From the NCBI RefSeq assembly GCF_000315625.1, contig NW_005434526.1, positions 1 through 59,413 on the forward strand: 59,413 nt of DNA, read 5' to 3'. How positions within the stretch are numbered: position 1 is the stretch's first letter; each line of letters begins with the position of its first letter. The stretch comes from Guillardia theta CCMP2712 (lineage: Eukaryota; Cryptophyceae; Pyrenomonadales; Geminigeraceae). Below, piece after piece: positions 34,705 through 44,874 of this stretch. The notes below the pieces were generated by a model that was not told where the DNA came from, did no database searches, and saw nothing but the letters and a program-made list of their open reading frames with translations. The translations under genes were made by a program, and so were the position numbers.

Positions 34705-35481
34705 TTACAGAGACAAACAGATACAAGTTGAAGAACACTGAACATGACAACAGACATGCTTTCTACACAGGTTATAGTTACCTGTGCATATTGCACTGTT
34801 TGAATGGTTGTGACAACAGCTTTTGGTTTGATGATGAGGATGATTTAAAGGTTGACTGTCGCCGATGACCTCCATCAAACCTATCCACTGACTCTGTTCT
34901 GGCCATCTTTCATCTTCTGATTCACAAGCTCGTTCAAGACCACGATTGTTCTCTTGCTCGCGTTGATTGCGGAAGTAAAACATTCGAAACTGATCCCAAG
35001 TCATCTCCCTCATGCTGCTTGTGATTGAGGCAGGCATCAGTGATGCTGGTAGCTGCTTGAGTTCACAGAGCAACTCTGATAGCCTCGAGTCCTGTCTCGC
35101 TGCAGATACAATCTCGTCACATGAGATCTTGAAGCCCTGATGGCTCAGACTTGAAGATCGCCGACGAAACATCTTCTTGGCTGTGAAACTACCATTCGGT
35201 TCCAAGTTCGGCACTAGCTGCTCTGGTGCCCCGTGCTCAAACATGGACCTCCTGCTGCCATGTTGAGGCATGCTGGTGTTGCTGATATGTCTTGGTGATG
35301 TGGCACCTGGTGAGACCCCGAAGAAGTCGTCGAACAACTCTTTGTGCGCAGGGACGCACATCGGGTTCCCAAAATCCTCAAGAAGTTGCATCTGAGTCAA
35401 GCATGCATGTTGGCCGTGATGCGACATGGACGACGGAGGACGCTCCTGACAACTCTGCGTCATGTTGATATCCTCCTCCAT
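34705..35481 (-). CDS. Hypothetical protein, 258 residues
   Basis: An uninterrupted minus-strand frame with protein-like composition. N-terminal third is Ser/His/Met-rich and contains QLLEDFGNPMCVPAHKELFD and FFGVSPGATSPR; the middle has an RRRSSSLSH basophilic phosphorylation-like site followed by EIVSAARQDSRLSELLCELK, probably helical; then MTWDQFRMFYFRNQREQENN. The last 50 residues are Cys/His-rich (CCHNHSNSAIC, CRKHVCCHVQC) without a spacing I can assign to a known zinc finger, and may instead be read-through of an unspliced intron. An upstream exon ending near 35512 is possible because an acceptor-like CAG precedes the start. No family recognised. Confidence 0.45.
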   Translation of the reverse strand: MEEDINMTQSCQERPPSSMSHHGQHACLTQMQLLEDFGNPMCVPAHKELFDDFFGVSPGATSPRHISNTSMPQHGSRRSMFEHGAPEQLVPNLEPNGSFTAKKMFRRRSSSLSHQGFKISCDEIVSAARQDSRLSELLCELKQLPASLMPASITSSMREMTWDQFRMFYFRNQREQENNRGLERACESEDERWPEQSQWIGLMEVIGDSQPLNHPHHQTKSCCHNHSNSAICTGNYNLCRKHVCCHVQCSSTCICLSL

Positions 35482-36776
35482 AAAGCTCGCTGACCTGGTG
35501 AGTCCAAGAAATCAGATGCCATAGATCGCATTGCTCTGAATCAAATTCTTTATCCTCCTGCCGAAAAATGATCGTGCGACTCGCTGTCGCATGATCATCT
35601 TTGAGCATCAACCTCTCTGAGCAGTACTTTCCTTTGTGCCCAATTCTTACATCCTACCTATTCGTATCTTGTGCAACGATTGTTTTCGTCACAGTGCATC
35701 ACTCGTTTCTACCATCGATGTCGCATCACAACTCACGACGAGGTCCAACACAAATTCAAGGAAGGTAAAATGCTGTGGAGAAGATTTCCAAACACCATTT
35801 TTTTTCTATCCTATCATTCTTTCAACTTATGAACGACTTCTCTCTCGTTGTCTTGATGTCTCTTGCATTCTCTGAGCCGTCCTGCGTTTCACTCATATTC
35901 CTCTGTGCTAGACGTTCGCATGCTAGTTGTCATTCTCTCCTCCTCCCTAACCTTCCACATGTTTCGCACGTGTCGCCCCCCTCCTTCATCTTATCTCTGC
36001 CACAAGTCTCCGACTCATTTCGCTGCTCGTCTCCCTTCCTTCCATCGCTCCCGCCATCCCCCATCGCGTCTCCAACCATATCTCACGTTGCGTTCCCCCA
36101 TTCAACCCCTACCCCCCCCTGCGGTAAATATTCTTGTACCCGACCTTCACCCCCTTGTAGTACCAATACTGTACCCCACCACCCCACCCCTACCCCCTCT
36201 GCGCCCTTCGTGTCCCCTCGGAGAGTCCAGCACACATCACATCCAGTACGGTAGGGGCAAAAGGCTCTACCACTGAGTACCGGTACTTGTTGTTTGAGAT
36301 TACGGATATGAGGGGTGGGTGGTGGGTCCTTTTCGTACAATTGGTAGTTCCTTTCCGCCGCCCCTTGGATACGACCCCCGCGAGTCTACCTACCCACCAT
36401 CTCGAAATTGGACCCCTCGTTAAACTAGGAATCTACCCCCTCGATTGACCCTCACAGTGAGTTTTCGGACCCCACCCCATACCAATCAGTCTCGTGGTAT
36501 ATCTCGCAGGACTCGGAAGTTCCAGTGGACCCAGTTTCAGTGCTTTTAATTTCAAATCTTCATTGATTCAATTTGACATGGAAGGGAAATGAACTAGGCG
36601 AATGGTTGACGTGTGAAAACTCCAAAAATCAATCTCGAGATATTTCAGCTCTGGCGCGCGCCCGTTGATTCACTGCTGCCGTGACCGGGCCCGGGCCCGG
36701 AGCCGGCGAATTCTGCGGCGCCTTCTTAGTATTGGGTCTTAGTGGAGATGAGGGTTGCAAACAGACGGGCGCAGGC
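35482..36776. other. Intergenic stretch with CT-rich and TACCCC-rich sequence
   Basis: From 35930 the plus strand is CT-rich; 36090-36480 has many ACCCC and GGTAGG words like those at 13700-13870 and 22250-22450. Near 36680 there is a GGGCCCGGGCCC palindrome just upstream of the next gene. No supported gene. Confidence 0.4.
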
Positions 36777-37358
36777 ATGGCAAGGGTTGTTGCGATGGTT
36801 GCAGTTGGCCTGACGTGCTGTAATGCTTACATCAGCTCTCTATACCCCCTCCCTGCCAGATCTCTGTCCACAGATCATTCCAGCGCCTTGCTGACAGGGT
36901 CCTTGAGAGGACCATGGGTTGAGCCCGCCTCTGTCGCATGCTACATGGCGGGAGGGGAAGGCGCCGGGAGCAGCGGGGAGGAGAGCCTTTCAGTGAAGGT
37001 ATTCAGAGAGCAGCTGGAAAGGAAGTGGATGTTGTCAAGAATCCGAGCGAAGACTGTCTTCTTGCCCTTCGAGGAAGCTGTGAAATGGACGAGAGCGCTG
37101 GTGAGGAGGTAACGACCCACCCTTGTCAAATTTGTAACTTTGCTACAGGGGTGGTGGGAGAGCAAGGAGGAATGGCAGGAGTGGATCGAATGGGGCGAGC
37201 TAAAGAATCCTTACATCCCCTCCAACCCTGAGAGGTATTACGGAGAGCGTGGAGAGTGGAAGGGATGGGATTATTGGCTGGGAGTTAGGAGCGGCTGCTC
37301 TCCTGAGGACCTGGTGGACATTGCGACGAGGCGGACGGAGGACGGAACGCCACTTTAA
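36777..37358 (+). CDS. INT_rpt ('phage-integrase repeat unit') protein with signal-like leader
   Basis: Exons 36777-37100 and 37149-37358 join in phase 0 (donor CTG|GTGAGG, 48-nt intron) to 177 residues. The C-terminal half has the pattern of the Pfam family called phage-integrase repeat unit: FLPFEEAVKWTRAL, then WESKEEWQEWIEWGE, a NPYIPSNPERYYGERGEWKG block and WDYWLG. The name is historical: proteins of this group in algae have this Trp-rich repeat without integrase catalytic residues, and none are visible here. The first 25 residues (MARVVAMVAVGLTCCNAY) look like a signal peptide, followed by a Ser/Leu-rich stretch that could be a transit-like region. The start at 36777 is chosen for this leader; an earlier in-frame ATG at 36681 would place GC-palindrome sequence in the protein. 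Function unknown. Confidence 0.72.
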
Positions 37359-37808
37359 GTCAGAGAACGCAGCAAGTTTGGGACTGTTCCCTAGTCGCGA
37401 GCCTCCTTGTGAAACTTTTTGTTATTCTTGCCGAGAAAAAAAACCTGCTTTCAAGTAATTCATTGTGCACACAGCGATTGAAAATCACCGCGGCGCATTT
37501 ACATGGTGGGTATGTAGAACATTTACAAGATAACAACGGAGAAGCGAAACAAAAAGAAGAGATAAGTAGGAATGTCACATCATCGTGATGATGTAACATT
37601 GCAAGATGGTGGCAGAGTGAGGTCGTCCATCTGTTGGCAGTACTTGTCTACAAGATCCTGTCAGAGCCTGTCAGGAGCCTTGAACAGAAGACGGAATGAT
37701 CATGATAGCTCACAGAAAACAATCCAAAACATCCTCATTCAGAACATCAGAAAATCCACAGCAACAACAAAACAAAACACTGAAATGACACTGCAAAGGA
37801 TACTACAC

Positions 37809-39191
37809 CTTTGTCCTGTGCGTCAACGACGTGCAGCCCCTCAGATCGAGCCTCGTCAACGAAGAGCACAACGGCAGAAGGTTTGCGACAGCGTCTTCGC
37901 TCAGTCTGAAAGTCTCAAAACAAGCAAAGAATGCGCGATGAAAGAAGCATCACGGAACCGATGGGAACATTGGACGTAACGAACGTAAAAGAACAGGGAT
38001 CGGGTCATTGATCTGGTGAAGTGCAGCAATTGTAGTGATACCTCGAGCAACCACCCATGTCCAGCTCCCTCAAAGGCTACAATCGCATCAGCCTCTCGCA
38101 CTCCAACACACAGGAAGCACCGCACTCAGAGCTGCCCTGTGTTGCTTTCGCAACAATTGACTGACAGCCTTCACAGACCCGTCTGTAAGTCTGCGACTGC
38201 TTGACCGAGAAAGATCATCGGAAACACTTGAAGTCAGAGATCAGAAAACGAACCATGCTCTCAGGTTCAGACTCTGCAGCCTTGTGCACCGTTTGCATAG
38301 GTCTTCCACGTCAAGATCCATTACCTAGAAGGCGGCATGTTCATAGATGTGATCGCAGAACGGCACGTAGAGTACCTGCATGCTCCCAGCGATCGAGACT
38401 GACTGTAAGTCGACGCAATGATCTGCAATGATCTGAATAGAGATGTTGCTCATTTGTCTCAGATCTCCCAGATTCAACGTCTGACACAGGACCAAGTAAG
38501 AAAGCATGATTGGCGTATTCCAGTGCATTACCAACAACGAAGAGCCACGATTTCTAGCGATAGATTGTATCCCCATATCCGTTATCTGCATGCATTGCGC
38601 TATCACATGTTATGTTTGATTGAGGCGCATCCTCCACTACCTTATTACACAGCTCGAGTTCGAGTTCCCGGAGAGATTTCATGCCTGCTATACTTGTGCA
38701 ACCATCATCGGTTATCTGACGACATCCCACCGCCGACAGGGACTCGAGTAGGCTGCAGCTACATGCTAGGCTCTATGATCGCGTACAAATGCAAGTCAGG
38801 CTCGTACAAGACAACCAAGAAGCAGGTTCACCTCCATGGTTTTGTTGCCCACCAGCTCACTGAAAGAAAGATCGATTCTTCTCAGCGCATGGCAATAGCT
38901 CACAGCCAATGCCATGGCAGGATCAGTTATTTTCAGACAGGATCTGAAGTTGAGGAATCCAAGACGTTCAGCCGGAGTGGTCTGAAAGGTAACGGCCAGA
39001 AGGAAGGGAAGGTCTTGATCAACCATTGCCTCGTTGCTCCTCTGTTCCAAAATGCTGTCTAGCAGGTGACTAGGGAGCGCATCGACGCTGGGTATGATGT
39101 GAAGGTTCTTGGATATGAAGCACGTGCACAGGTGGATCAGGGAAGGACATGATTGGCATCCCGCTCCTCGCTGCCTACCTTGTTCCAGCAT
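37809..39191 (-). CDS. Leucine-rich repeat (AMN1/F-box-like) protein
   Basis: Multi-exon minus-strand gene. The N-terminal exon carries SLIHLCTCFISKNLHIIPS and DALPSHLLDSILEQ, resembling the F-box-like start of AMN1/RAD7-type LRR proteins. Then cysteine-containing LRRs follow: LGFLNFRSCLKITDPAMALA; LRRIDLSFSELVG (exon ends about 38833); LLESLSAVGCRQITDDGC; LRELELELCNK (about 38640); ITDMGIQSIARN; TLNLGDLRQMSNISIQIIAD; VMDLDVEDLCKRCTRLQSL; CRRLTDGSVKAVSQLL; LRELDMGGC; LSEDAVANLLPLCSSL and LTRLDLRGCTSLTHR (exon ending 37809). Such proteins usually select substrates for SCF-type ubiquitin ligases or act in exit-from-mitosis control. The last exon was not resolved; it may lie near 37580-37650. 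Confidence 0.7.
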
Positions 39192-39289
39192 GGACTCGAT
39201 TAAAAAACACTAAAAAATGAACAGAACCTTTTAACTTTTACAGGTTTCTTGAGTAACCGTTTAACCGTTTTCTTGAGTTTAAAAAACGC

Positions 39290-40060
39290 TTTTAGGGACC
39301 CTGTGAAGAGAAGTAGTTTCGATGGGGTTTCTGATTACACACACCTACCACCACCTGTATTTGGGACAAAATTTGGATTTTTTTAAGATGTTGCAACAAT
39401 GTTTTTAAAGTACCCACCCTCATCTCCTCCACGATAGCACGGGTGGGGGGGACTCTCCCTTCCCCTCCTCCTCCCTCCCCAAGGTCCGCGTCTGCGTCTC
39501 AGTCCTCGAGGCTTTCTTCCACCTCCCCCAGGAGGCTGCTGCAAGGCGCCTGGTAAGTCTTGAAGCTCTTGTCATTACTCTGCCTTCTTCACTCCTCCCC
39601 CCCTGCCGCTCCTCTCAGTCTGTGCGCGATGGCAAGAGCCTGCTGCTGACCCAGCGCCTGTGCCGCAGGGCGTGTCGCTGACCAGCCTCAAGGCGGCCTG
39701 CCGCAAGATCGGCATTAAGCGCTGGCCCTACCGCCGCTGGCCGGCAGCTGACCTCGAGCATGACGCACACGCCCCTTCATCGCGTGAGACTGCAGCGTCA
39801 TCCAGCGGCCCTCAGGGCATGGCGGCAGCAGTGCCATCGCCTCCCGTACCGGACGAGGAGGCTGCCAGCTCCTCCCTTGCGCTCGCTGAGGGTGAGCGGC
39901 GGAGCTCACCGGCATCGGAAGCGCCGGCCGTGACATGTGGGGAGAGAAGAGACGGATGGTTGGCTGACGTGGATGAGCTGGGAGGGTACGGCGAGTGGAT
40001 GTCATGGTGGATAGACTGCGACGACGATGCCGTCTGAAAGCACCTGAGGCTCATGAATAC
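39290..40060 (+). repeat. Left inverted-repeat arm
   Basis: Reverse complement of the right arm, with deletions. Compared with the right arm it lacks about 60 bases around 39355 and about 105 bases at 39450, the latter removing the gene's start codon and first 14 codons. Confidence 0.7.
39451..40037 (+). pseudogene. RWP-RK gene copy A, 5' truncated
   Basis: Exon 1 remnant 39451-39552 and exon 2 39669-40037, with intact donor (CTG|GTAAGT) and acceptor (CCGCAG). The coding sequence begins in DSPFPSSSLPKVRVCVSVLE, matching codon 15 of the complete copies; upstream in the same frame there is a stop (TAA at about 39406) and no ATG. The rest is intact: FHLPQEAAARRL, GVSLTSLKAACRKIGIKRW, a PYRRWP core, a variable Ser/Ala/Pro middle and a YGEWMSWWIDCDDDAV tail. 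It keeps the Gly of the LGVS motif that copies C, D and E have changed to Val. It could still be expressed if an upstream exon supplied a start; otherwise it is a pseudogene. Confidence 0.7.
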
Positions 40061-40717
40061 GTACAATCATGAGACCTTGCCGTCTGAAAGAATTTTTGGT
40101 GAGATGGCAACAAATTATCCTGCAGCAGCAATGGTTTTGATGTTTGGTGTTATTTTTTGAGTAGCAATGTTGCGATGTAGGAAAGATATTTGATATACAC
40201 TAGAAGACATGCTAAACGTGTCATTTTTGCTTAATAAGATGCTCAACAAGAATATCGAGGGTTTGAACTGTACCCCGCGACCTCCGATGATTGACTGAGT
40301 AGCTGTTTTGCGACAGAGTGCTGCGGTTGTATTGACGGTGGCAAGTTGTACTGAACAAGCTGTTTGGTCGCGCCACTAGTACCCTCTGATACGGTACAGT
40401 GTTGCATTACCACAGTCACGAAGAACAAAGCTACTGATTCTAAAGTTCCGGCGACGCCGACTGATTGAAACTTGAATCATGACTGGCAAGTATGTGTATG
40501 CCACTGGCATCCTGGCACGTGTTTGCATCTAAGCACATGTTTGCATCTAAGCATCAATTAGACTCGCAATTCTCGGCGGATACTTCTGCAGAGCCTATGA
40601 CGACTCGGATGAAGCCAAACAACGCTATCAGCGCACGTCAGTTCCATACTCATTGTCAAAATACAATCGCTTCAAATCCTCCTGTCCGACCTTGTTTGCC
40701 ATGCCTAGACGTTCTTG
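40038..40717. other. Spacer between RWP-RK copies A and B
   Basis: Begins with one full and one partial copy of the 50-bp 3' repeat (in reverse orientation, about 40029-40095), then unique sequence. No supported coding frame. Confidence 0.45.
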
Positions 40718-41322
40718 TCATCCAGCTCGCACTGCTCGTACCACGCCGACCAGACGTCCTCCTCCTCCCCGGGCTGCTCCAGGCTCTTTCAGCCATCCAT
40801 CGCCATCGCTATGGTGTGCTTCCTGGAGGCGGCAGGGCAAGGGAAGAGGCTGCGAGGGGAAGCTGTTTAGGTCTTGACGGACTGCGAGCTGATGCAAGTC
40901 TGGCTCGTTGTCGTCTACAATCGGAGGAGCAGGCACAGCCTCGTGTTCGTGACTGGAAGGGAAATGCAGGTCTGTGCCGTTGGGATGTTGCCAGCGGCGG
41001 TAGGGCCAGCGCTTGATGCCGATCTTGCGGCAGGCTGCCTTGAGGCTGGTCAGCGACACGCCCTGCGGCACAGGCGCTGGGTTAGCAGCAGGCTCTTGCC
41101 ATCGCGCACAGACTTAGAGGAGCGGCAGGGTGGGAGGAGTGAAGAAGGCAGAGTAATGACAAGAGCTTCAAGACTTACCAGGCGCCTTGCGGCAGCCTCC
41201 TGGGGGAGGTGGAAGAAAGCCTCGAGGACGGAGACGCAGACGCGGACCTTGGGGAGGGAGGAGGAGGGGAAGGGAGAGTCGCGGGGGCGCGGGGAGACGA
41301 GGACAGCAGAGGGGATCGCCAT
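40718..41322 (-). CDS. RWP-RK protein copy B with divergent tail
   Basis: Exons 41322-41179 and 41062-40718 give 162 residues, with the intron in phase 0 between ARRL and GVSL inside the domain. RWP-RK domain about residues 25-76: KVRVCVSVLEAFFHLPQE, AAARRL, GVSLTSLKAACRKIGIKRW, PYRRW. After PYRRW the sequence abruptly stops resembling copies A, C, D and E (QHPNGTDLHFPSSHEHE, then NEPDLHQLAVRQDLN). The start ATGGCGATC agrees with copy E. The conserved Gly after the intron is kept. The family binds DNA; the core here is RWPYRR, with Lys replaced by Arg. The abrupt change suggests recombination at the core motif or replacement of the 3' end of exon 2. Confidence 0.75.
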
Positions 41323-41620
41323 GGACGGGGATAGGCGAGCAACCCCATCGAAAAGATCTATTTTCGTATCTACGCACGGCGCTCTCGTTAGCTCCTGGCT
41401 AGCATTGACTATCAACTCACGGCTTTCCACAGGGAATAGCAACTCTGACTGTTTCATTTCACACAAACGCAACGTTAGGGTGGTGCGTTTGTCTAGCACC
41501 TTGCGGAAGAGAGCTCCTTTCGTTCCCCGTCATGGCTCGAGGATCCAGCCCCCTCGACTGTCAGCTCAATTTTACCCCGCAACTCTCACCGGCCGCTCAC
41601 CCCTCCCTCCCTCCCTCCCC

Positions 41621-41854
41621 ATGCTCCCATCCCCCTGCCTCCCGCCTACCATCTCAAGCCCCGACTCTCCTGACCAGCAGGTCGAGTCCTTTCTCTCCTC
41701 CTTCCGCGCCATGTACGGCTCCTGCCCCTCCGTCTGCCCGGTCTCCGACGCCTCCAACCTGGTCACCGACTTCACTGCCCTAGAGCGACCAGCGGGCATG
41801 GTGCTGGACTGGAAGAAGGACGAGCGGCTGCGAGGTCTTGAGACCCGAGCGTGA
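41621..41854 (+). CDS. Candidate small protein in the array unit (copy in unit B)
   Basis: 77 codons, read away from the RWP-RK gene; the same frame is open in units B, C and D. The second half looks protein-like (QQVESFLSSFRAMYGSCP; SDASNLVTDFTAL; LDWKKDERLRGLETRA). The differences between copies are mostly amino-acid changing (ERPAGMV versus YRPAGTM), which argues against strong constraint. It may be the last exon of a longer transcript. No family recognised. Confidence 0.3.
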   Translation: MLPSPCLPPTISSPDSPDQQVESFLSSFRAMYGSCPSVCPVSDASNLVTDFTALERPAGMVLDWKKDERLRGLETRA

Positions 41855-42562
41855 GGGAGACAGGCGAGTAGGACTAGCAGTCTTGATGTGTAAAGTAACC
41901 CTGTGTGTGTAATATAAGCCTTTGTACGACCACCTGCCTCCTGTGTGAGCCTGTCCTAGACGTGGCTTGAGAGTATTGAGGTGAATCAGCCTGTGATCAG
42001 GCAGCTCGGGGGATGAAGCGAGCTGACTGCTGCTGATCTGTCTGCCTTGGTATCAGTATCGATGCGGCATGCTCTCAGTGCGACGCCATGCTCTGGGTGT
42101 CTCGTGCGTGACAGGGCAGGGATAGGGTTGAGGCAGCCGCCAGACCTTGACAACCCGCCTGAGACCTGCTTGATCGGTTGCGTTGATCCATGACGTCATT
42201 CCTCCAGGCGTCACGATCTGCCGGTATCACGATCGGACCGCAAACGACATTCTCACAAGATCGCAGAGCGAGGCAAGCAGACAAACTCCACCGGCATCTC
42301 TACGATACCTCCAGCGGCATAGCCTGCTGTGACGCATCTGTACTGATAGAGGTACAAGTCAGATCTTTGTCACGTCACATGTTTGAGCTTGTTCTTTTAA
42401 TGCAATGTAACATTGAAATATTAAATAGGGCAGTGTAATGTCGTTGAGGCAATGCACCATAGTGATGATGCTGTTGAGTACATGCGCGAATGTATCGTCC
42501 GATCGTTTGCTACCTTCACACCATGATCCGTACCTCCAACCTTCGAAAACCAGTTTCTTGTC
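41855..42562 (+). repeat. Array spacer, copy 1
   Basis: Repeated at 43905-44637 and 49382-50116 with few differences. Contains the pre-insertion site (GTAAAGTAACCCTGTG...), the AGCCTTTGTACGACC block and an open frame of about 82 codons conserved with the other copies, without recognisable domain. Confidence 0.7.
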
Positions 42563-42749
42563 GTGCGTCTTCATGAGCCTCAGGTGCTTTCAGACGGCAA
42601 GGTCTGATGATTGTACGTCTTCATGAGCCTCAGGTGCTTTCAGACGGCAAGGTCTGATGATTGTACGTCTTCATGAGCCTCAGGTGCTTTCAGACGGCAA
42701 GGTCTGATGATTGTACGTCTTCATGAGCCTCAGGTGCTTTCAGACGGCA
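42563..42749 (-). repeat. 50-bp tandem repeat, 3 full units plus a partial
   Basis: Units of exactly 50 bases starting GT(A/G)CGTCTTCATGAGCC and ending TCTGATGATT. The partial unit runs into the stop end of RWP-RK copy C, so the array is in its 3' untranslated region or just beyond. Confidence 0.9.
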
Positions 42750-43368
42750 TCGTCGTCGCAGTCTATGCACCACGACATCCACTCGCCGTACCCTCCCAGC
42801 TCATCCATGTCAGCCAACCATCCGTCACTTCTCTCCCCACATGTCACGGCCGGCGCTTCCGATGCCGGTGAGCTCCGCCGCTCACCCTCAGCGAGCGCAA
42901 GGGAGGAGCTGGCAGCATCCTCGTCCGGTACGGGAGGCGATGGCACTGCTGCCGCCATGCCCTGAGGGCCGCTGCATGACGCTGCAGTCTCACGCGATGA
43001 AGGAGCGTGTGCGTCATGCTCGAGGTCAGCTGCCGGCCAGCGGCGGTAGGGCCAGCGCTTGATGCCGATCTTGCGGCAGGCTGCCTTGAGGCTGGTCAGC
43101 GACACGACCTGCGACACAGGCGCTGGGTTAGCAGCAGGCTCTTGCCATCGCGCACAGACTGAGAGGAGCGGCAGGGGGGGAAGGATGAAGAAGGCAGAGT
43201 AATGACAAGAGCATCAAGACTTACCAGGCGCCTTGCGGCAGCCTCCTGGGGGAGGTGGAAGAAAGCCTCGAGGACGGAGACGCAGATGCGGACCTTGGGG
43301 AGGGAGGAGGAGGGGAAGGGAGAGTCGCGGGGGCGCGGGGAGACGAGGACAGCAGAGGGGGTCGCCAT
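42740..43368 (-). CDS. RWP-RK protein copy C
   Basis: Exons 43368-43225 and 43108-42740 give 170 residues. The domain spans about residues 25-76: KVRICVSVLEAFFHLPQE, AAARRL, VVSLTSLKAACRKIGIKRW, PYRRWP. The first residue after the intron is Val (codon GTC) where copies A and B have Gly (GGC); this Gly is the G of the LGVS motif normally conserved in RWP-RK domains. After the domain come a His/Asp/Ser-rich stretch and an acidic aromatic tail (LGGYGEWMSWCIDCDDDAV) that could be an activation-type surface. Near-identical to copy D, 2125 bases away. Confidence 0.78.
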
Positions 43369-43670
43369 GGACGGGGTTAGGGGGCTCGAGCAACCCCATC
43401 GAAAAGATCTATTTTCGTATCTACGCACGGCGCTCTCGTTAGCTCCTGTCTAGCATTGACTATCAACTCACGGCTTTCCACAGGGAATAGCAACTCTGAC
43501 TGTTTCATTTCACACAAACGCAACGTTAGGTGGTGCGTTTGTCTAGCACCTTGCGGAAGAGAGCTCCTTTCGTTCCCCGTCATGGCTCGAGGATCCAGCC
43601 CCCGCGACTGTCAGCTCAATTTTACCCCGCAACTCTCACCGGCCGCTCACCCCTCCCTCCCTCCCTCCCC

Positions 43671-43904
43671 ATGCTCCCATCCCCCTGCCTCCCGCCTACC
43701 ATCTCAAGCCCCTACTCTCCTGACCAGCAGGTCGAGTCCTTTCTCTCCTCCTTCCGCGCCATGTACGGCTCCTGCCCCTCCGTCTGCCCGGTCTCCGACG
43801 CCTCCAACCTGGTCACCGACTTCACTGCCCTATATCGACCAGCGGGCACAATGCTGGACTGGAAGAAGGACGAGCGGCTGCGAGGTCTTGAGACCCGAGC
43901 GTGA
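43671..43904 (+). CDS. Candidate small protein in the array unit (copy in unit C)
   Basis: 77 codons, same frame as the copy at 41621 and identical in length, with a few residue changes (SSPYSPD, LYRPAGTM). Doubtful as a gene for the reasons given for the first copy. Confidence 0.3.
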   Translation: MLPSPCLPPTISSPYSPDQQVESFLSSFRAMYGSCPSVCPVSDASNLVTDFTALYRPAGTMLDWKKDERLRGLETRA

Positions 43905-44637
43905 GGGAGACAGGCGGGTAGGACTAGCAGTCTTGATGTGTATAGTAACCCCGTGTGTAATATAAGCCTTTGTACGACCACCTGCCTCCTGTGAGAGCCT
44001 GTCCTAGACATGGCTTGAGAGTATTGAGGTGAATCAGCCTGTGATCAGGCAGCTCGGGGGATGAAGCGAGCTGACTGCTGCTGATCTGTCTGCCTTGGTA
44101 TCAGTATCGATGCGGCATGCTCTCAGTGCGACGCCATGCTCTGAGGTCCCGTGCATGACAGGGCAGGGATAGGGTTGAGGCAGCCGCCAGACCTTGACGA
44201 CCCGCCTGAGACCTGCTCGATAACTGCTGGCGATGGAGCTTCGAGCGATCGGTTGCGTTGATCCATGACGTCATTCCTCCAGGCGTCACGATCTGCCGGT
44301 ATCACGATCGGACCGCAAACGACATTCTCACAAGATCGCAGAGCGAGGCAAGCAGACAAACTCCACCGGCATCTCTACGATACCTCCAGCGGCATAGCCT
44401 GCTGTGACGCATCTGTACTGATAGAGGTACAAGTCAGATCTTTGTCACGTCACATGTTTGAGCTTGTTCTTTTAATGCAATGTAACATTGAAATATTAAA
44501 TAGGGCAGTGTAATGTCGTTGAGGCAATGCACCATAGTGATGATGCTGTTGAGTACATGCGCGAATGTATCGTCCGATCGTTTGCTACCTTCACACCATG
44601 ATCCGTACCTCCAACCTTCGAAAACCAGTTTCTTGTC
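43905..44637 (+). repeat. Array spacer, copy 2, with empty insertion site
   Basis: Corresponds to 41855-42562. The empty site is 43940-43963 (24 bases), which in the next unit is replaced by the 3.3 kb insertion. Confidence 0.75.
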
Positions 44638-44874
44638 GTGCGTCTTCATGAGCCTCAGGTGCTTTCAGACGGCAAGGTCTGATGATTGTACGTCTTCATG
44701 AGCCTCAGGTGCTTTCAGACGGCAAGGTCTGATGATTGTACGTCTTCATGAGCCTCAGGTGCTTTCAGACGGCAAGGTCTGATGATTGTACGTCTTCATG
44801 AGCCTCAGGTGCTTTCAGACGGCAAGGTCTGATGATTGTACGTCTTCATGAGCCTCAGGTGCTTTCAGACGGCA
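44638..44874 (-). repeat. 50-bp tandem repeat, 4 full units plus a partial
   Basis: Same unit as at 42563-42749 with one more copy. The partial unit overlaps the end of RWP-RK copy D. Confidence 0.9.

Noticed and set aside
36777-37358. Interpretation of the INT_rpt protein as a phage integrase
   Set aside because: The family name is historical; no catalytic Arg/His/Tyr arrangement of a tyrosine recombinase is visible.
42563-44874. CRISPR-like look of the 50-bp repeats
   Set aside because: Units are directly adjacent with no unique spacers, and the genome is eukaryotic.
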